Shown: in pieces, positions 1 to 11,157 of the stretch
How positions within the stretch are numbered: position 1 is the stretch's first letter
Layout: every line of letters begins with the position of its first letter
NCBI RefSeq assembly: GCF_017591435.1
Contig: NC_059286.1
Span: 392,501-456,500, forward strand
Direction of reading: 5' to 3'
Length of the DNA: 64,000 nucleotides
Source: Portunus trituberculatus
Taxonomy: Eukaryota > Arthropoda > Malacostraca > Decapoda > Portunidae
Program-made: the position numbers and the translations under genes
The notes under the pieces: generated by a model
What the model was told of the DNA's origin: nothing
The model's database searches: none
The model's input: the letters and a program-made list of their open reading frames with translations, nothing else

Positions 1-1
1 C

Positions 2-214
<213 letters not shown>

Positions 215-354
215 CTCCGCTTAACGAATAGGATATGGGTGTCAAAGCTGTTCAGAGCGAAAATTTGTTAAGCGGACATCATTTTCCTTAGGAAATAATG
301 GAAATAGGGGGGATACATTCTGGGCTGGTCCCCAACATACAACATGGGTTAAAA

Positions 355-415
<61 letters not shown>

Positions 416-418
<3 letters not shown>

Positions 419-1338
419 TAAAGTCCCGGGTTACGTCGGTCTCGAGTTACATCAGTCCACTATAAGGCAATTTAAGATTAAAAAAATTGAAAATTTATAA
501 ATCATAAAATGCAGGATTTATTGTTATTGTTGGTGGTTGCCCGCCACACGCCGCCTCACGCTGAATACAATAACACCCTGCCTCAGTTCCACCACACCGT
601 CGCCCCTGGCAAGAGTGTTATCCTACTTCTGCGTTTACTGAATCAAGTTCTTAGTATCTTGCTCAATGGCACCAAAGAGAAAACTCCTTAGTGACAGCAG
701 TGATGCTAAGAAAAGGAAAACCATTATGCTACAAGAAAAAGAGGACATAATTAAAAGACATGAGAAGGGAGGCAGCAGCTGTGTGTGAGGGAGGGAAGAA
801 GAAAATGGTTAGCCCGTTACCATGACAACGGGGAGGTTGACGACCTTGAGGGCTCGCACACCCATCACAACAATAACAACTCCGGACCCTTCACCTGGGC
901 TACACGACACTCGCAGCTGACTTGCACCGTCTGCGCCTGTCTGCTGATCCCTATTGCCCTTTTCTATTGCATTTCCTGCCCCGCTGCCCATGCTTCTACT
1001 CCCACCGCACTGCACTACGCTCCCAGCTGTCCACCCTGGGCGTCACAACATTCGACCTGCCCACCCTTGTGGCGGCCTCAGGCGTCCACCTCTCTCTGCA
1101 ACCTGCAGTCCTTCGCGTTCGTGGCCCTAATCAACAACAAAAACAAGCTTGTGTTTCATATTCCTACATAGTTGTAAATAATATAACAATATAACCTTTA
1201 ACTTACCTGAATGACCATAAACAATGATTGGTTGAAAACTCCATAATATGCTTTGATATGTACGGAAACTCGAGTTACATACAAAATCAACTTACGTCAT
1301 GTTTCAGGAACGTAACTCTGACGTAAACCGAGACCTTA

Positions 1339-1341
<3 letters not shown>
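416..1341 (+). mobile_element. Tigger-derived non-autonomous element, first of an inverted pair
   Basis: It begins CAGTAAAGTCCCGGGTTACG and ends with the inverse of CAGTAAGGTCTCGGTTTACG, flanked by TA on both sides. At 926 bases it is far shorter than an autonomous Tigger (about 2.4 kb, compare 5292-7727). It keeps the transposase start codon region at 666 and lacks the DDE domain. A reverse-complement copy lies at 1463-2412. Confidence 0.85.
666..788 (+). pseudogene. Tigger transposase N-terminal remnant (first 40 codons)
   Basis: A 40-residue frame starts MAPKRKLLSDSSDAKKRK and continues into an EKEDIIKRHEKGG helix. It parallels the N-terminus of the Tigger transposase at 7350 (MAPKRKADSSDGSASKKRK), which leads into the CENP-B-type helix-turn-helix. 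It stops after 40 codons because the rest of the transposase is deleted. The basic start resembles a nuclear localisation signal. Expression cannot be judged from sequence. Confidence 0.7.
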
Positions 1342-1429
<88 letters not shown>

Positions 1430-1462
1430 CTCGAGTAAGGTCTCAGAGTATATATATATATA
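1342..1462. repeat. (TA)n spacer between the inverted Tigger-derived copies
   Basis: TA repeats with short TIR fragments (AAGGTCTCGAG, AAGGTCTCAGAG) embedded at 1425-1450. The spacer would form the loop of the large inverted repeat. Confidence 0.95.
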
Positions 1463-2412
1463 CAGTAAGGTCTCGGTTTACGTCAGAGTTACGTTCCTGA
1501 AACATGACGTAAGTTGATTTTGTACGTAACTCGAGTTTCCGTACATTTCAAAGCATATTATTGAGTTTTCAAGCAATCATTGTTATGGTCATTCAGGTAA
1601 GTTAAAGGTTACATTGTTATATTATTTACAACTATGTAGGAATATGAAACGCAAGCTTGTTTTTGTTGTTGATTAGGGCCGCGAACGCGAAGGACTGCAG
1701 TTTGCCCAGAGGGGTGGACGCCAGGAGGGTGGGCAGGTCGAATGTTGTGATGCCCAGGGCGGACAGCTGGGAGCGTAGTGCAGTGCGGTGGGAGTAGAAG
1801 CGTGGGCAGCGGAGCAGGAAATGCAATAGGAAAGGGCAATAGGGATCAGCAGACAGGCGCAGACGGTGTAAGTGAGCTGCGAGTGTCGTGTGGCCCAGGC
1901 TAAGGCTCCGGAGTTGTTATTGTTGTGATGGGTGCGCGAGCCTTCAAGGTCGTCAACTTCCCCGTTGTCATGGTAACGGGCTTCCCATTTTCTTCTTAAC
2001 TCCCTCACACACAGCTGCTGCCTCCCTTCTCATGTCTTTTAATTATGTCCTCTTTTTCTTATAGCATAATGGTTTTCCTTTTCTTAGCATCACTGCTGTC
2101 ACTAAGGAGTTTTCTCTTTGGTGCCATTGAGCAAGATACTAAGAACTTGATTCAGTAAACGCAGAAGTAGGATTACACTTGCCAGGGGCGATGATGTGGT
2201 GGAACTGAGGCAGGGTGTTATTGTATTCAAGCGTGAGGCGGGCGGTGTGGTGGGTAACCACTAGTGATGCCTGGCAGCCAACAATAACAATAAATCCAGT
2301 GCTTTACGATTTATAAATTTACATTTTTTAAAATCTTAAATTGCCTTATAGTGGACTGACGTAACTACGAGTTTGACGTAACTCGAGACCGACGTAACCC
2401 GGGAGTTTACTG
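1463..2412 (-). mobile_element. Tigger-derived non-autonomous element, second of an inverted pair
   Basis: Near-complete reverse complement of 416-1341 with small indels (950 bases). It starts CAGTAAGGTCTCGGTTTACG and ends CGTAACCCGGGAGTTTACTG, with TA on both sides. The transposase start remnant is repeated on the minus strand at 2005-2127. Confidence 0.85.
2005..2127 (-). pseudogene. Tigger transposase N-terminal remnant, inverted duplicate
   Basis: Mirror copy of the remnant at 666-788. The start codon is at 2127 and the stop at 2005, so the length is also 123 bases. Same MAPKRK start followed by an EKEDII helix. Confidence 0.65.
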
Positions 2413-3552
2413 TATATATATACGTTTGGCAGCATATTGGGCCACCAATTTACCACTACTTTTATGATGTCATATGAGTCATTGGAAGTTAGAGGAGCTA
2501 CGTACAAATTCTCTCACATTCTCGCATTAATGTTCACAAAACATTTCTATTAGCTTTTTACAAACCTTGCCCCCAAGAAAGGATTATTTTGTAATGCATA
2601 AAGTGAAATCTTACATGGAATATCAGAAAATAAAGCAGAGATGAGATGAGCTACAGACGAAGCGGGAGACTCGCATTGACTCAGCCGCTTCTTCTTCTTC
2701 TTCTTGTGACCCTTTTAGCCTGCGTGTTGTCTTTCTCCATGATATTGGTTTCCACTCCTCTATTGCCTGCTATAATGGATATCATATCTTAATATTCATA
2801 TACACTCATACCATGAGGATAATTTCAACTCCGTGGCACTGAGTGATAGGGAATTATTAATGAAATACTGCGATATCTCATTAGTAATTCACTAACACTC
2901 AGTGCCACAGAGTCAAGGTTATCCTCGTGGCATGAGCGTATATAAATACTATGATATGATATCCATTATAGCAAGCAAGAGAGGAGTGAAAACATGAACA
3001 TCATGATGAAAGTAACATGCAAGCAAAAGGGTCACAAGAATAAGAAGAAGAAGCGGCCGAGTGGTTCATCTTATCTCTGCTTTATTTTTTGGTATTCCAT
3101 GTAAGATTTCACTTTATGCATTACAAAACAATCCTTTCTTGGGGCAAGGTTTGTAAAAAGCTAATAGAAATGTTGTTTTGTGAACATAAAAGCATATATA
3201 AAATAGTAACACCACCTCCAGAGGTGGTGTTCCCAGCAACCTCAGAGCAACCTGAAAGCAACCTTGTCATTGTCCCTCCAAGCATTCATGGATGCCATTT
3301 CGCTGCAAAAGGTTGCTCTGACATTTTTAAAGAATCTAGGATCCAGCTCCAGGAGCACTAGAGATAGAGGCGGGGAGGCAGCCAATCACAGCGAAACTAC
3401 CGCGTTCAGTCCCTCACCTGAGAAATTCAAACCCAGAAAATTCGCTAAAATGGATGTGATTGTACGTTATGCAGGTTTTTGGTCTAACTTTATATAGTAC
3501 GTTAAATTAGAAATTCATTAGACGAAGGTTCGTTAAGCGGAGTATTACTGTA

Positions 3553-4829
3553 CAGAAAATAGTCATATGAAAAAAAATGTAAAGTACTGTGCAAAAGAAA
3601 TAAACACAAAATGTTTTTATAAACCTTTCACTCGCCATGTCTTCTATCAGATGATGTCCCTCCCGAGACTAAGGGACAGCAGGGATTTCAGCCCTTACTC
3701 ATCTTCTGCTGAGTGGACAGACAAGCATAAGATGTCGTCTGCACTGTCAGAAGCACAGGTAGAAGGGCTAGCTGTAGCAGGGTCGGCACGTTTCACTGGC
3801 TTGAAGAAAGAGGATATGGAGGAAGGGCCAGCTGTAGTAGGGTCAGCAGGTATGACAGGGACGGCATGCCTGACTGGCTTGGAGAACGAATAGATGGAGG
3901 ACTGTTTGGTTTTTCTTGTTTTTTCATCATAGATTTCTTTATAAATTTTGACACTTCTCTACGTCATGAGCCACTTTGCTACTCCCGGCAGGATTTGGGT
4001 CACGTTCCTTCAGGGTTTCCAGAGCTTTTTCAATACCAACAAGACATTCTCTAAGAGTTTTGATGTCCAGGCCACGCACAGGTTCTCCTTCCTTGTCTCC
4101 CTCTTTTTCTGCCTCCTGTGATGCCTTGTCTAGCTCTATAAGTTCATCATTTGAGAGAGGTTCAGCATGGCTTTCCAAAAGATCTTGAACATCATCATCA
4201 TCAACTTCATCGAAGCCAGCCCAATGGCACAGATTTACTATGTTATTTCTGATCGCACCGATGTCGTCTTCAGCTAAGCCTGGGATGTCATGCGCGCATT
4301 CTGGCCATACTTTATTCCACGCCAAGTTCATGGTAGACGTCTTCACTTCGTCCCAAAATGACAATGTTATACGACTTCCCCCATTCTCTGATAGTGGGTC
4401 TGCCAGGCCCATCTGTGCCCTTTATCAGTTGCTGCATGGTTCACCACTGGTAGTAGACTTTAAATTTTTGCCATAATTATTACGAATATATTTGTACTTA
4501 CAACAGACCCTTTAATATTCCATTTATTCATCTAATTAGTAATGCATGTAAGTAATATGTAGTGCAGTTAAAAAAAAAAAAAAAGGGGGAGGGGAAGAGA
4601 TAATAGGCTCCACGGGTGGTCAAGTTAGAGTTAGTACTGTGAGTGGCGGGGAGGTGTGGCATGGATGTCATCACCCCTGCTCCTTTGCCCTGGGCTCTCT
4701 CAGATGACATGAGTTGATACCATATCTGTTAATTTTTCTTACTGTATATCGAATCGAGGGTAGTAATTTCCAAATACCGTAACTGTGAATTTACCGGATA
4801 AAGAACTACCATATAACGAGGACTTACTG
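3553..4829 (-). mobile_element. Tigger-like element fragment, 3' part
   Basis: It carries a C-terminal transposase remnant (3939-4412) and ends with GAGGACTTACTG at 4818-4829, followed by TA and a TA microsatellite, so its TIR would be CAGTAAGTCCTCGTTATATG. The opposite end is missing where the element abuts the MITE ending at 3550. A poly-A/G stretch at 4570-4590 and the rest of the interval show no other gene. Confidence 0.6.
3939..4412 (-). pseudogene. Tigger transposase, C-terminal region
   Basis: The 157-residue frame contains an acidic segment (EVDDDDVQDLLESH) followed by EPLSNDELIELDKA. This matches the region after the DDE domain in Tigger/jerky transposases; the copy at 5452 has the equivalent EVDDVTELLESHGEELS. 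Just upstream, another frame reads DGPGRPTIREWGKSYNI, the expected preceding block, so there is a frameshift near 4400. The catalytic core is absent. Confidence 0.7.

Positions 4830-4903
<74 letters not shown>
4830..4903. repeat. (TA)n microsatellite
   Basis: Pure TA repeat directly against the right TIR of the preceding Tigger fragment. Confidence 0.97.
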
Positions 4904-4904
<1 letters not shown>

Positions 4905-4906
<2 letters not shown>

Positions 4907-5055
4907 CAAATGAATATCGGCTCCAAATATCAGTTATCAGCCTCCTTGACTACTAATAATCAGTAGCGGTATCGGCCCTGAAAAAAACATATGGGTCGAT
5001 CTCTAGTAGCGTATTCTGGATAATGGCGATCCAAATACGCGGGCGACTACTGTAT
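4905..5055. mobile_element. Degenerate DNA-transposon end fragments
   Basis: At 4910-5010 there are TATCGG-like words (TATCGGCTCC, GGTATCGGCCC, GGGTCGATCTCTAG), reminiscent of hAT-type ends. At 5030-5055 the sequence CCAAATACGCGGGCGACTACTGTATTTTC resembles the element end at 61170-61195. Both are short and degenerate. From 5056 to 5290 I see no gene or clear repeat. Confidence 0.35.
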
Positions 5056-5451
5056 TTTCACATATAGAGTCTTTCATCGCTTCTCAGACCATTCATGTGC
5101 TTATGTCACCTGTAGTTCTTTATTTCGATCTACTTGACCTTCTTCTAACCTCTGGCTTTGTCGGTGTTTACCTCAGGGGTTGTGTAGTGGAGAAAAGGCG
5201 CCCATAGTTCCAGGTTACGAAACCTTATGGGGTCCCAAGAGAGCACTTAACTTTTGAGGTACATACAAAGTATCTAAGTGTTTAGTGAATACAGGGAGTC
5301 CTCGGGTTACGATGTTGATCCGTTCCTGACACGCGTTGTAACCCAAATTTCAGCGTAAGTCGGAACATCGGAAAAAAAAAAATTCTTACCTTTATTCCTT
5401 TGGTTGGCTTGCACACTGGAAGGAGGCATTGCAAGGGAGGGAGAGACAGGC

Positions 5452-7350
5452 TTATTGTGTAGAGGAAGCTGCAGAAGGTGCTGGAGATACTGGGGCTGGT
5501 GAATCAAGAGAAGCATAACCTTCAGGTGCTGGAGATGCTTGGGCAGGTGAGTCTGGAGGTGAGGCAGAACCTCCAGGTGCTGGAGAAACTAAGGCTGGTG
5601 AGCCTGGAGGTGAGGCAGAACATTCAGAAGGTGCTGGAGATTCTGAGGCAGGTGAGTCTGGAGTAGTAGAGGCAGCTGAGGTAGAGGATACAGGATCTGT
5701 TGCAGGCCTCTCTACCTTCTTAAAATACTGCTCCAGGTTAGTCTGAACAGAGAGCAACCTCTTCTCATCCAAGATCTCCTTGTAACATTGCATCAAATCC
5801 ATGATGCCTCTGGAAACCTTAGTGAATCTTTCAAAGTTGGGATCCACAGCCTCAAAAGTTGCCAAGGCTTGATGCATCTCAGCAAAACCTCTTGCCAAGC
5901 CCTGCCTTGTGAAAGCCCTAGGCTCTGGGGTGGGTGCTTCTTCTTTTTCCTCTATGATCTGCTTCTCCAGTTGTATCAGGTCCTCAGCAGATAACTCCTC
6001 TCCATGAGATTCCAGCAGCTCTGTAACATCATCAACCTCCATCTCCAAATCAGTTTCCTTACTCAGGGCAACAACATTCTTAATAACATGCTGAACTGTG
6101 TCCTCAAACCCATGGAAATAACCCACAAATTGAGGACACAGTTTTTTTTCAAAACACCATTCATGTTTGTTTGCTTAACCTCCTCCCAGAATCAGCAATG
6201 TTCTTCACGGCATCAAGGATGTTGAAGGATTTCCAAAAGTCTTTTAGGGTCAAATTCTTCTTGGTTTCAGTTGCCTGTAAAGCTATAACAATTGTCCTTC
6301 GAAGGTAGTAGGCCTTGAACGAAGCTATCACTTCTTGGTCCATAGGTTGTAACAGGGCCGTGGTATTAGGTGGAAGGTAAACCACCTAGACATTAGGATT
6401 AAAGTCTCCCACGTGGGCAGGGTGTCCACGGGCATTGTCCAGCACTAGCAACACCTTAAAAGGGATACCCTTGGAGGCCAAATACCACTCCACACTTGGC
6501 ACAAAATAGTTGATGAACCAGTCCTCAAACACCGCAAGTGTCACCCATGCCTTCTTATTTGCCTTCCAAATGACTGGTAGTTGACTCTTCCAAATGCCCT
6601 TGAATACCCTTGGATTTTCAGCCTGATACACAAGCAAGGGCTTCAGTTTGAAGTCGCCAGCAGCATTTCCCCCAAAAAGTAAAGTTAGCCTCTCCTTACT
6701 GGCTTTATGACCTGGTGTTGACTTCTCCTCCTTGGCGATGTAAGTGCGGTCAGGCATACACTTCCAAAATAAGCCTGTCTCATCCAAGTTGAACACTTGA
6801 TGAGCAGAATAACCCCCCCTCCTTAATTATCTCAGCCAACGCTTTAGGAAATTCACTTGCTGCTTTCTCATCACCACTAGCAGCTTCACCTTACACTTTA
6901 AGGTTAAGGTAATTGGCCCGAGCCTTAAATCGCATAAACCAACCCCTACTAGCCACAAACTCTTCACTTTCACTTCCTTCCCCCTTTTTCTTCTTTCAGT
7001 GCCTCAAACAATCTTTTCGCCTTCTCCTGAATCACCATAAGGCTCACTGGAATACGCCGTTCATTTCTTCCAACCAAAGCACCAATAATCTTTCCATATC
7101 AATAATTAGACCACTACGCTGCTTGGTTATCACTGTCACTTTCATAGGAGCAGATCCTTTCACATGTTCCATAATGTGCTCTTTATCTTTGATGATGGTA
7201 GCCACAGTGGAATGACTAAGGCCAATGTTTGTTGGTGTTTCTCCCTTTTGTGATCTCTTTTATAATGTCCACTTTAACTTCCATGGTGATGGCCTTTCTC
7301 TTCTTTGATGCACTACCATCAGAAGAATCTGCCTTACGCTTGGGAGCCAT
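5452..7350 (-). pseudogene. Tigger/jerky-type transposase (CENP-B HTH plus DDE_1), disrupted
   Basis: A transposase of this class binds the TIRs and cuts and pastes the element into TA sites. The start is set at 7350 (MAPKRKADSSDG), since frames further upstream only translate the GA repeat. In order: a basic N-terminus and helix-turn-helix block (7350-7216, then frameshifted), a DDE domain (6796-6161), and an acidic and Pro/Ser-rich C-terminus (6126-5452). Catalytic positions are visible: Asp in NLDETGLFW, Asp in LVLDNARGHP and Asp in LQPMDQEV, about 32 residues after the second. An in-frame TAG at 6386 falls between the second and third Asp. Frameshifts occur near 7216, 6185 and at an A run near 6145. 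Without these breaks it would be of typical family length. Confidence 0.88.
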
Positions 7351-7352
7351 AA

Positions 7353-7483
<131 letters not shown>

Positions 7484-7739
7484 GGTGCAAACAACCAAAA
7501 TGGCATATGTACAGAGACTTGAGACGCTGTCTTCCTCGCCCTACAACCGCAACAAAGCATATTCTTCCACCGCGTGCCCGAAACTAGTTCGTGTTTGTTT
7601 ACGTCACTTACGACGCTAAACCACGTAAGACAGAATGACGCCTAATATTATTTTTTATGTTTTTATGGGTGTATTCGTAACCACGAAAAGTCGCAAGTCG
7701 AGACCGTCGTAACCCGAGGACTCCCTGTAACTCTTAGCA

Positions 7740-9069
7740 GAGATACAGACTTCTTAAGGCCTTACGAAATAAGTAACTATTTAGTGCCTCAGGGCTCTGT
7801 CACGTAGGACTAGAGCTCTCCTGAGGAAAGACAAGGAGAGGTATGTCAGGATCTCGCTGAGGATGTAAAGTGTCACTTGAATGCTAATGACATCTGACCT
7901 GCCTATCGACTCATTGAGCCCTGAAGAAACTCTGCTCCAAGTCTACATCTCAGGCAAGCACTATTTGAACAGCAGATGGTCACCTTGTATCAGACGCAGA
8001 TGGGCAGATGGCTTGTTGGGCTGAGTACTTTGAGCAGCTGTTCACGGTGGATCCTCCAAGCAGACAGCTCCAAACTGCAGGGTTACAGATGCTGGATGCT
8101 GATCCACCCATTGACAAAACTGCACCCTCCACTGATGATGTCAAAGAGGCTGTGGCAAAGATGAGGGGTGGAAAGGCAGCTGGCATCTGTAACATCAGTG
8201 CAGAGCTGCTCAAAGCTAGGGGTGGAGCCATGATCCGTGGGTTGCATGCTATCTTAAGTGCTCTATGGCATTCAGGTACCATTCCTCCTGACTGGAGAAA
8301 AGGGATTGGTCATCCCTATCTGGAATGGGAAAGGGGACCGTCAGAACTGCAACAACTACTGCGGTATAACACTGCTCAGCGTATCAGGCAAGGTGCTTGC
8401 CCATTTGCTGTTGATGCATATCTGCAGTCACCTGCTGAAACACCAGAGACCTGAACAGTCTGGGTTCACACCTGGTAAGTCAACAATTGACCACATCCTA
8501 GTGCTTCGCATACTGGTAGGGCGCCGATGTGAGTTTCAACAAGGGATGCTTGCAGCCTATGTCGATCTCAAGAAGGCATTTAATTCAGTGCATCGAGAGA
8601 CACTCTGGGATCTCCTGTGTCTCCGAGGGATTCCTGAAAGGATTACTGGTCTATTAACTGACCTCTAATCTGGGAGTAGTGTGAATGCTGTGAAGTGTGG
8701 ATGGGGCATCTCCAGCTTCTTCCCTGTGAATACAGGAGTGAGGTAAGGATGCAAGCTTGCTCCAACACTTTTCAACATTTGCATGGACTGCTTACTAGGC
8801 AGAGTTGTAGACCAAAATCATTGTGGGGCAACTGTTGGCAGTACTGAGATTATAGATCTTGTTTTTGCCAATGATGCAGTAATTTTTGCTGAGTCACTGA
8901 AGGTTCTGGTAATGGCTTTAGAGGCACTGCAAAAAGAGGCATAGCCCCTGGGACTCCAGGTTTTCTGGCCCAAGACCAAAGTTCAGGTGCTTGGAGGCTT
9001 ATTGGATGAAACAGTACAGTCTGTCCATGCGTGTGGCAAGGACATTGAGATCTCGGAAAATTTCACATA
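7740..9069 (+). pseudogene. Non-LTR retrotransposon reverse transcriptase, 5' portion
   Basis: Broken frames give an RT_nLTR domain. The linker WAEYFEQLFTVDPPS is at about 8015, then GGKAAGICNISAELLKA, then WNGKGDRQNCNNYCGITLLS (fingers), AAYVDLKKAFNSVHRETLW (first catalytic Asp), NTGVR.GCKLAPTLFNICMD, and LVFANDAVIFAES, where the usual ADD reads AND. The latter is a substitution in the catalytic box. Frameshifts occur near 8300, and stops lie near 8668, 8743 and 8943. The sequence is cut at 9069 by a MITE and resumes at 10801. Clade uncertain. Confidence 0.85.
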
Positions 9070-9214
9070 CAGGCAACCCCAGCTTAACGAACAGGTTACG
9101 TTCCTAAAAAACCCTTCATTAAGCGAACCGATTATAAAAAGTTTAACACCTGACTTGAACTTCCATTGACAGTAAACAATACGGGAGTGCATCATAGTAC
9201 AGTGAAAGGTTTAA

Positions 9215-9478
9215 CCCCTTCAATACGGTGACGCCTACGTGGGCGTCATGAAGCCCCAGTAGCAAATACGGTAACGCCTATATAGATGTCATATTTCTTT
9301 TCTGAGCTTTCTTAAGTTCAGTTGTCCCGTATAGTGTGTTGGATACCAACTACACACGCCATATGCTGTCCTTGAAATCCTAGTGCTCCTCCCACCATCC
9401 TTGTCTCCACCAATCACTAAAGATAAGCTACATGCGTCCCACCTTGTGTCTAAAATTACCCAATGGCATAGACTGTTC

Positions 9479-9526
<48 letters not shown>

Positions 9527-9606
9527 CCCCATCTCCCTTTCCTCCCTCCCCATCTCCCTCTCCCTCTCGAAAGATAAATTACATGCATCCCGCCTTGTAA
9601 CATTCG

Positions 9607-9648
<42 letters not shown>

Positions 9649-9668
9649 TACAAAAACAACAAATTTTC

Positions 9669-9734
<66 letters not shown>

Positions 9735-9815
9735 TCCCTCCCTCCTCCTCCCCTCTTCTTCTCGAAAGATAAGCTACATGCGTCCCGCTTGTGTCTAAAA
9801 TATTAGCAAATGTCA

Positions 9816-9853
<38 letters not shown>

Positions 9854-10033
9854 CTCTGAAGAGAGAAGCGTCCACTTTCCTCTTCGAAGGGGGTATAGTG
9901 ACTTAAAAATAGCAGCATAATACACAAGGATGACAAGTATGACAAGCTTGCACGAGTTTCCTGCGCTCGGGCGTGCAGCACTACCACCCATATATCATAC
10001 TGGTGAGCTTTTTTAACATCCGGCGCGAAGGGG
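9215..10033. mobile_element. piggyBac-like MITE inserted at TTAA
   Basis: TTAA lies at 9211-9214 and again at 10034-10037. The ends are CCCCTTCAATACGG and, on the other side, the inverse of CCCCTTCGCGCCGG. The uninterrupted family sequence at 33005 reads GGTTTAATGAAAG, so the insertion duplicated exactly TTAA. The interior holds GACGCC/GACGTC-type subterminal repeats and four CT or CA microsatellites. No transposase remains. Confidence 0.8.
9482..9849. repeat. Cluster of (CT)n and (CA)n microsatellites
   Basis: CT tracts at 9482-9524, 9673-9731 and 9818-9849 and a CA tract at 9609-9646, separated by repeats of GATAAGCTACATGCGTCCC (three related copies). The alternation suggests local tandem duplication of a unit of spacer plus CT tract inside the piggyBac-like MITE. 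Confidence 0.9.
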
Positions 10034-10239
10034 TTAATGAAAGTAAAAATTATGAAGCTAAACATTTAGGTAATTTAATTTAAGTCATCATAATGTACAC
10101 TAATGTATGTATGTACGTAACTTTATAATGTTGATGATCTTAAGTTTATGAAGGGAGGGAGTGTGAAACGGGAAAGACACTAGCTGGCAACCTGTGGAAT
10201 GTAAACAAAGGGCACATCATTGTATCACATACAAAATTT

Positions 10240-10503
10240 ATGTACCACATTTCCATAAGGCTTTCCATTTTATCCATTGTAGAGTCACAAGTTCTGGTGG
10301 TTCTTTTAGCTTGCAAGGAAGATACGGTCTCACCAGCCTTCTTGATAGAGCCTGCTGACTTGAAAATAGTAGACAGTAGATGGAATCAAGATGGTGGCGA
10401 GCAATGCTATAGTTTTCTCACCTCTCTCGTGTCTGTGAATAATATCCAGCTTCACTTCGAGAGTAAGAGACTTCCTGATCTTCTTAGCAACACTAGGCGA
10501 CAT
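10240..10503 (-). pseudogene. Transposase N-terminal HTH remnant in a CAGGCAACC MITE
   Basis: From an ATG at 10503 the frame reads MSPSVAKKIRKSLTLEVKLD and continues IIHRHERGEKT, then decays with words such as STVYYF and KKAGETVSSLQ in other frames. This is the CENP-B N-terminal helix-turn-helix pattern of Tigger/jerky transposases. Homologous remnants lie in the MITE copies near 33460, 42429 and 54430. Confidence 0.6.
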
Positions 10504-10800
10504 TGCAGGGCGTTTTGGTGGTAAGTTGAGCGAGGGAAGACGAGCTGCTGCTGACGCTGTTATTGTTTTGAACAGGGGGAGTGAGTGGTGCTTGTGTTGT
10601 CCACGAGAGGCGCTGGTGTATTCAAAAGCCTGTCAGCTTGCGTGATATGGTGGGGCTTTCAAACTTGGAAAAAATTACCTGGATAAAACTTCGTTAAAGC
10701 AAGTTTGGTGTTCGTTAAACGAGCAGATGGTAGCAAAATGAAACCTTCATTGTAGCGAAATTTCGTTGTGTGAACCTTCGTTAAGCGAGGGTTGCCTGTA

Positions 10801-11125
10801 CCTTCGTACTGTAGTGCATAACGATAGTGTGTCGAGCCAGGAAATTGTACGGTGGATTGGCCTGACCCACAGCGTTATGGACTTGCTCAACATGAGTATT
10901 TGGCGTTCTGAGTACCTGTGAAGACGGACGAAGATTAGGATCTTCAAGTCGCTGGTGATCCGTCTTACTCAACAGTTGTGAGACATAGATGCTGAACACC
11001 GATTTAAAGTGGTGAATTGATGTTTTTGGTACTAGATGCCTTTGCAGGATCATGGGGTACCACTGGTATGACAGTGTCAAATCAGCAATTGCTCTGTGAG
11101 ACTGATTCGAGGCTGATTACCAGCA
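10801..11125 (+). pseudogene. Non-LTR reverse transcriptase, 3' continuation after the MITE
   Basis: The frame resumes directly after the TA duplication with VVHNDSVSSQEIVRWIGL, then SVMDLLNMSIWRS and RRTKIRIFKSLVIR. This is the thumb region following a FTYL motif that ends at 9069. Stops appear in several places. It ends where poly-T of the neighbouring LINE begins. Confidence 0.75.
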
Positions 11126-11157
11126 TAGTCCGTCAATGCCAACCATGACTACATGGG

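Larger units (their letters stand above)
9070..10798 (-). mobile_element. CAGGCAACC MITE, copy 1, inserted in a reverse transcriptase pseudogene
   Basis: It begins CAGGCAACCCCAGCTTAACG and ends with the inverse GTTAAGCGAGGGTTGCCTG, flanked by TA at 9068-9069 and 10799-10800. Removing it rejoins the interrupted reverse transcriptase, which confirms the boundaries. It carries a degenerate transposase N-terminus on the minus strand (10503-10240) and a nested TTAA-flanked element (9215-10033). Without that insert it is about 0.9 kb, like the other copies. Confidence 0.9.

Noticed and set aside
785..1171. 128-residue frame with Cys/His-rich stretches
   Set aside because: It lies inside a non-autonomous Tigger derivative, is mirrored in the inverted copy at 2008-1673, and shows no domain.
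5478..5666. Leucine-rich plus-strand frame (VLEILGLVNQ, VLEKLRLVSLE)
   Set aside because: It is antisense to the repeated Pro/Ser-rich tail of the Tigger transposase, so the leucine repeat is a shadow.
9383..9577. Possible secreted peptide from CT-rich frames
   Set aside because: The hydrophobic repeats are CT microsatellite translations within a MITE.
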